Assembly: GCA_027579435.1 (NCBI GenBank)
Contig: JANBPK010000211.1
Location: forward strand, 1 to 13,263
Origin: Candolleomyces eurysporus
Taxonomy: Eukaryota; Basidiomycota; Agaricomycetes; Agaricales; Psathyrellaceae
DNA: 13,263 nucleotides
Reading direction: 5' to 3'
The notes beneath the pieces were generated by a model that was not told the DNA's origin, did no database searches, and saw only the letters and a program-made list of their open reading frames with translations. Position numbers and translations under genes: made by a program. Of this stretch, positions 8,388-13,263 are shown piece after piece; within the stretch, counting starts at the first letter, position 1; every line of letters starts with the position of its first letter.

Positions 8388-9775
8388 CTCTTCATTCACC
8401 ACTCTCACATGCCTAGGATTGCTTGTTTTTTCAACTGTCATCCCATTCATTCATGGTACTCTTTGTATCCTTTAGATTTTAATATGTTATGTTGTCCTTT
8501 CTATATGTATACTGCAACTGTGAATGATATTTGTGTCAAAGCATTTGCAGTGCCATTGAGTAGATGTCACTATTGACATATTTTTCACCATTGTCATAAA
8601 GAAGTGCCATTTATAGGGATCTGAAAAAAAAGTCGACATTTGTCAGTTGTCTGCATGCAATCAAAAACATCAGATACAGTTAATCTGTTCCAGCCAGAAC
8701 TACAAAGAAAAGGATAGAAAAAGGCAAAGAAAATCAGTAAATATCATTGCTGTTGAATTCAACAGGTAATTCAACTCAGTCAGACAGAAAACTGGACATG
8801 AAACAGGGCTCTAAATGGCCTTATTATGATTTCTTTATATTTGCAATTGGATGACATTGAGATGAGCTAGAAGCAAAGCAGATGCAGTCACTCTACCCTC
8901 TTTTGCAAAATGCACTCTGCACCAGCCTCCATTGATACACAGGTAGCAAAATAAAGCTCTCTGACCAACAAGACAAAAGAACCACAGACACATGCACTCT
9001 AAAGCTCAACCAACAATGATATTATGCCTTGCAAACTGGTGTAAGTGGGCCAGACCTGCTGCCCTAACTATTACACCAAAAGGAGCATAACAGAACAGCT
9101 TGACTGTTCTGTCACTGGTGAGTATATATGCATACTAAGGGAATTGTGGTTAGCCAGTGGCCTTATGGCTGGTTTTTTATTGCCACCTTTGGATTCTGCT
9201 GCAATTGAAAGAGACCAGTGTAGAGGTTATAAGCACTAGCTGTGGGTGCACCACTGTTCATCTTCATGCATCAGTCTCAAACACAGAATGGTCAGAGTCA
9301 CTTCCAACATGCCCATGGTGGTGGTGCATCTCTGATGGTATGCAGTCCAAAGAACTCATGCAGATACTCTTGAAGTTGCAACACACCTGCTCCCATTTAC
9401 ACACAGTAAGTTGAATGCTGGGAAGAATTGAGATTCTACATTGGGACAAAAATATATGAGAACACCNAAAAAAGCAGTCTAAGTGGTGCACCTACTTCCA
9501 GAGATTCCCTACAGATTTCTCAAAGCTTCAAGTTAGATCTTGCAAAAGAGGGGACTTCTGTCAAGCCTAGAAGCCACAACTTGTCACATCTATCCACCAG
9601 GAAATATGTAGCCTTAACAGCTATTTGTGGACTGTGGGATAAATGGAGGATCTGTAAGCTTCCTGCTTGTTGTGCAAGAGTGTAGACAGCATTTTCTCTC
9701 AGCTTAGTTACCCTGGCAAAGCCAACACAACATAGCTTGGGTAGAGCAAACAGCTCCAGAACTGACTTGTCTGTT
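8388..9775. other. Gene-free CpG-poor stretch downstream of the NLR
   Basis: No open frame here resembles a protein I know, and the longer ones are broken in all frames. The sequence is AT-leaning and nearly devoid of CpG. A perfect 14 bp palindrome (8751-8764, TGTTGAATTCAACA) and a hairpin (9090-9112) are the only structures I noticed. It could be a decayed transposon or gene fragment, but no terminal repeats or transposase motifs were found. Confidence 0.5.
9090..9112 (+). other. Perfect 8 bp stem hairpin
   Basis: ACAGAACA, a 7-base loop, then TGTTCTGT. It stands in non-coding CpG-poor DNA and has no following T-run. It may be chance, a small inverted repeat of a lost element, or a weak RNA structure. 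Confidence 0.6.
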
Positions 9776-10696
9776 CCGAGGCATTTTGACTTGGGTACAT
9801 TGTACCTGGGTCGCGCGTGCCAAGCCTGTGCGCTGCCGGTCGCATCACGTCGGCCGGTGGTTTCCGTTTCAAGTTTGCCACGGCTCGCATGATCAGTATA
9901 CCTCCGACAATTATCTCTATATTCCTTCACCTCCGCCGGTTGATTGCATTTCAGACACTGCCTTGAGCATTCAACAGTCTAACGTGATTTGCGTGGTTTG
10001 TTGCTTCTCATGTATCAATAATTTAGCACTGTATAGGTTTGTCAATTATTACTATGTTCCGTGACTATCACCGTCGAAAGCTTGTCCAATTCCTTGGGGC
10101 ACTGCTACCGCTCTGTTGTCCAATTTCTGTGTCCTGTTCTAAGATGCTTCCAAACTTCCTTTCCTACAGTACCTTTTTCACTGTAAAAAACTCTTTCCAT
10201 CGAGTGTTTCAGTCCCAACTCCCACCTGCAAACAAGTGCACACTCTACACCTGTATTTGTCCTGCAACCCACATGGCTGTTTTGAATTGGGGTGGGGGTT
10301 CATCCCCAGATTTGTTTGCTGTCCCTCCCTTCAACCTTACTTGCTCCCTGTCCACGAAGAATGCAACATTTTTCACAATGTATTCTAACCATGAACTAAA
10401 ATCCATATCCGCCCACATGGACAACCCCTGTAGACTGAACGGGAGGCAAAATGCCTTGGACATGCTGCCGCGCAAAGCGGCGGCCCACTTCCCAATGTCA
10501 AATTGATACAAACTGTGAATGAAGCAAAGTGTTAGCATCAGAAAACCAACAATAAGTAGGACTTTCACTCTTTCCAAGTCTCTGTGCTTTTTTTGGTCTC
10601 TTCCTCTGCCAAATTTAGCTTAGCTTTTTGCTTGAAATAGCATCAACCTGTGGGCAGTGGCTGATGCTGCGCATGGCAGGTGCCGAGGCATTTTGA
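9776..10696. repeat. CpG-normal island flanked by a 14 bp direct repeat
   Basis: The 14-mer CCGAGGCATTTTGA occurs at 9776-9789 and again at 10683-10696. Between them CpG content jumps to about 30 in 900 bases, against almost none before 9776 and few after 10696. The first copy sits exactly where CpG returns. This could be the footprint of an insertion or of recombination between short repeats, or coincidence: one shared 14-mer in a 13 kb window is not rare. The open frames inside (minus strand 9520-9930 and 10245-10577; plus 10039-10506) match no family I know. Confidence 0.4.
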
Positions 10697-11700
10697 TGGG
10701 CAGAGTGAGTGTCTATTCTCCCTCATCCCTTTTGGCTGGGAGTGCCTATGGCTTTGGGAACAGGTGTCAGGCACTGTTTGCAAAGGCCAACTAACATTCT
10801 GTTGCATCAATAATTGTAAAGACTCATACTACCATGTACTGCAAGGGCATCTCAAAGTCAAATTGGAGTGGAGCTAGGAAAGGCACACCACTAACGGAAA
10901 GAGCTGAAGGATGGAAGGAAGCCGGTGGCATGATGGAACTTGGTCTTGGCCCCCCACCAACCCCCATAAGTACCCTCAGCAACTTGTCAACTCTTGACTT
11001 TTTAGCTTTTTTTTTTTAGCTTTAGGACATATGAGGGCACTTGAAAAAGTACCNAAAAAATGTTTATCTTTACCAATATAGAAGGTGCAATTGGACTTGA
11101 TAAGGATGAATACTGAGATTTGAAATTGATGTATTGTAGCATGCTACAGTGCTGAGCAAGATTTTTGATGGATTTGTCTGTGACTTGGATTTGCTCAACA
11201 TGGGCTCAGTTCAGCAAGTGCGATGAATGGCCAAGCTTGCAGAGGGGGTAGAGATACTTGATTGAGATGGACTTTTGTTTGCTAATAATTAGATCTTATG
11301 TTTCTTTCTCAACACTCTGGCTTCAGTGCCTAGCTTGTCCATTGTGCCACAGATTTCACAAACATGATACAGCATGTCTTGCACTGCTTCTTCTACACAA
11401 TATTCTCATCAACCTTTGTTATTACCCGCAGTAACAACAAAGCTCCTTTCAGCAGCCACCATTGCTGCTACAGTAATCGGTCAAGTTTCTGCTCAGCTTG
11501 AGCATTGATCCATTTCTGCCGTGCTGACAGCTTGAACTATTCCAGTCCTCTGTAACCGCTCTGGGTCCAGGAACCTCACCGTTTGTATGTATCAAGGCAA
11601 TCATTGTAATCTCGTACAAACCAGAGAACACAGAGGGGATGAAGACAAGGGTCATCAAGAAGAGGATCGATCAAGTTAAAGTTGGTCGTGCATGACTACT
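10697..11700. other. Gene-free CpG-poor stretch
   Basis: About 1 kb with about a dozen CpGs, poly-A/T runs (for example near 11010), an N beside an A-run at 11054, and no recognisable protein, RNA gene or terminal repeat. A minus-strand open frame at 11449-11658 (starting MMTLVFIPSVFSG) is hydrophobic at its start but has no partner exons that I could find. Confidence 0.45.
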
Positions 11701-12774
11701 AACTGTCCATTACAACTTGAATGCATTTTCATCTAGGCGTCACGATATCAAGCCCTCTTCTCATCCCATCTCATCTGTTGTGCACCCCATCCGTCGATCC
11801 GACTATAGATCACTATGAGATCTACCAGCCCACCCTAGGCCTACTGCCTCCCGTACTCACAGATTGGCAGTACTTCCATCGGAGTGGTTTGTGCAGACTT
11901 TTGTCTTTCTGCCCGCCCGTCGAGCGAATAAATGTCAGACGGTCCAGGTGACCAAAGGACNGGGGGCCGCCACCTAACATATAGGGTTTCAAGTTTCAAG
12001 TAAGCATGGCCACTCCGTAATTAATGAAAGATACAAACAACTAGACTTACTTATACCTCCCGAGGCTTTACAGCAACTTCCCGCCCTTGTTCTGGCCGAC
12101 TCCGTTCGCCAAAGCTGGACCAAAGTCAGCCGGTCTTTCTATACGTAACGCGGATCTATCAATAGCAGACCATCTGAGCCTTGTCAATTGCAATTTTGTT
12201 ATGACCAGACTGCCTCACCATCCATCCATCGATATTGTACTTATCGAAGGCCCCAGGGATATCGGATCTATCAGTGACAGTTATCAAATCCATGCAAATG
12301 CAAGCTCGAATACAGAGGGAATAAAGATAAGGGTAACACACAAAAAACAATTAACTTTAGGGGGATTGATGGAGGTTGCGCAATCAACTAACTACCTGTC
12401 TGTCGAGGTACCAAGTCTATGGAATGGGATGGGATGGGATGGGATGTAATAAAGGTATAAGTATAAGAAAGCGATGCGTATCGACCATCGTGACTGTCCA
12501 TGTCAATGATAATTATTCGTTTGAGAGTGGCGGGGGTTCTTCGTACTATGTAGGTTTGGTTCGTCGGTCGTCCTTCGTATTAGGGGGTTTCCATGTCGTC
12601 TTGCATCATCTCTCATCTCATCTCATCCCATCTGCCATCCCACCCGTCGATCCAACCACATCTGTCCATCCATCCGCCGACTAACCACCCCACTACCCGC
12701 CGCCACACACGTACTCATGTCTTCTCGTCTCGTCCTCGCTCCCTTCCGTGCACTAGAATCATCCAGCCACAATA
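11700..12774. other. Intergenic region downstream of the transporter gene
   Basis: CpG content returns to ordinary here. The stretch holds an N before a G-run (11961), short CATCC/CATCT-rich tracts at about 11760-11800 and 12600-12680 that share the words CATCCCATCT and CCGTCGATCC, and a pentanucleotide repeat at 12426-12445. It presumably includes the 3' untranslated region of the minus-strand transporter. No gene is supported. Confidence 0.5.
12426..12445. repeat. (GGGAT)4 microsatellite
   Basis: Four perfect copies of GGGAT, preceded by an imperfect copy. Short, probably polymorphic in length, in non-coding DNA. Confidence 0.9.
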
Positions 12775-13263
12775 TCACACTTGTCCATCTCCACCAAGCT
12801 GTTCCCGATGCCTCCTCCGCTCCATCTCCACTTTCTGGATATCTGCTGAGACGGTAGCATTCATCTTATCCAAGTAAGGTCCGATAGGGTCCAAAACTTT
12901 ATGCTTGGTCGGCCACTGCACCGTCGTTGGTATCCGTGGTAAAGTCGCAGAGAGCACCGAGAACCCGGGATCGCGTCTCTTCTTCTCCCGAATCTCGACA
13001 GAAGCGTACCACGCCCCTCCGAGTATCGTGAGGGCAATACCCAGCGCGTTGGTAGACGAGATGGACAAGTTGAAGAGGGTCACGGAGAACAAGACCGCTA
13101 GGACTTGTTTCACCTTTGCTATCGAAAAGATGTACATTAGAATAAATAAAAAAAGGAGCAAGAAGAACACATACCAGCGACACTCATCCCAACAGCCCAA
13201 CCCGCCTATTCGCCTCAAAACTAACAACATTCAACATAAACGCCAACACGCCGTTCAACAAGA
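12775..13263 (-). CDS. Triose-phosphate/nucleotide-sugar transporter family protein, C-terminal part (partial, apparent frameshift)
   Basis: The minus-strand gene enters from beyond the window. Upstream exon (13263-13175): frame reads LLNGVLAFMLNVVSFEANRR then VG. After a 56 bp intron (13174-13119, GTATGT...ATAG), the last exon reads AKVKQVLAVLFSVTLFNLSI, then STNALGIALTILGGAWYASV and a basic tail EIREKKRRD..., with TGA at 12777-12775. The segments 'NVVSF.AN+RVG', 'VKQVL' and 'NA.GI.LT..GGAWYA' are typical of the last helices of fungal TPT-family (drug/metabolite transporter superfamily) membrane transporters, usually in Golgi or ER membranes. The substrate cannot be told. The frame of VSFEANRRVG does not run into the frame of GMSVAAKVKQ: one base appears to be missing at the CCC run 13188-13190 (GGG on the coding strand). 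Given N bases at other homopolymers, a sequencing error is more likely than a true pseudogene. The tail of about 70 residues after EIREK is longer than I would expect. Confidence 0.8.

Larger units (their letters stand above)
5641..9775. other. CpG-starved compositional domain
   Basis: By eye I count about 11 CpG dinucleotides in these 4.1 kb, only about 4 of them after 6361, and long runs with none (for example 7098-8298 and 8634-9770). The 240 bases just before it (5401-5640) contain 9, and the 120 bases from 9781 contain about 12. TG and CA words are abundant inside, as expected of CpG-to-TpG decay. The domain covers the 3' two thirds of the NLR gene and about 1.4 kb of flanking DNA. It most likely marks a methylated region or sequence of a different origin. 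Confidence 0.85.

Noticed and set aside
8751..8764. Perfect 14 bp palindrome TGTTGAATTCAACA
   Set aside because: Isolated in gene-free DNA with no partner site or promoter nearby; as an operator or terminus it is unsupported.
9520..9930. 136-codon minus-strand open frame
   Set aside because: Spans the CpG boundary, has no recognisable motifs, and is unsupported by splice signals or neighbours.
10245..10577. 110-codon minus-strand open frame with a hydrophobic N-terminus
   Set aside because: The start looks like a signal or membrane segment, but no family is recognised and the rest lacks coding character; could be chance.
11627..12345. Similar words ACAGAGGG..GA.GAAGA.AAGGGT at about 11629 and ACAGAGGGAATAAAGATAAG at about 12312, and CATCCCATCT/CCGTCGATCC pairs further on
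   Set aside because: The matching pieces are short and their spacing differs (about 140 against 310 bases), so a true direct duplication could not be supported.

Overview
This window looks like nuclear DNA of an Agaricomycete (basidiomycete, mushroom-forming) fungus. The evidence is a gene split by many 40-53 bp GT...AG introns, a HeLo/MLKL-like - NACHT - WD40 receptor of the type expanded in these fungi, and a fungal triose-phosphate-translocator-family gene interrupted by a 56 bp intron. Single N bases beside homopolymers (3736, 9467, 11054, 11961) suggest a draft assembly with homopolymer uncertainty.

Layout. (1) About 70-3680 is one very large, old, imperfect inverted repeat centred near 1960. 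Its left arm probably continues past the window edge. Collinear anchors match between the strands over about 1.8 kb per arm, including a mirrored polypurine/polypyrimidine tract. Each arm carries a short relic, pointing outwards, of what may be the same secreted Ser/Thr-rich (Kre9/Knh1-like) protein gene. I see no intact gene here. (2) 3740-4335 is non-coding and holds the 5' flank of the next gene. (3) 4336-8387 (+) is the main gene, an NLR-like receptor of about 1220 residues in eight or nine exons: an N-terminal helical cell-death-type domain, a NACHT NTPase, a helical linker, seven WD40 repeats and a conserved tryptophan-rich tail. (4) 8388-12774 has no gene I can support. It is largely CpG-starved, with a CpG-normal island at about 9776-10700. 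(5) 12775-13263 (-) is the 3' end of a triose-phosphate/nucleotide-sugar transporter family gene, cut by the window edge and carrying an apparent single-base frameshift at a CCC run.

Two observations stand out. First, the receptor gene is a compositional mosaic. Its 5' part, up to just past the Walker A motif (about 5640), has ordinary CpG content and mostly CGN arginine codons. From there to about 9775 CpG almost disappears: I count about 11 in 4.1 kb, and every arginine codon of the WD40 exon is AGR. This fits either methylation-driven CpG decay that stops inside the gene, or a module swap or recombination inside the NACHT exon. Second, the giant inverted repeat lies directly upstream. Together these suggest a dynamic, possibly methylated accessory region around a non-self-recognition gene. 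The WD40 propeller would be the sensor, the NACHT domain the oligomerisation switch, and the N-terminal bundle the death effector; this working model comes from family knowledge.
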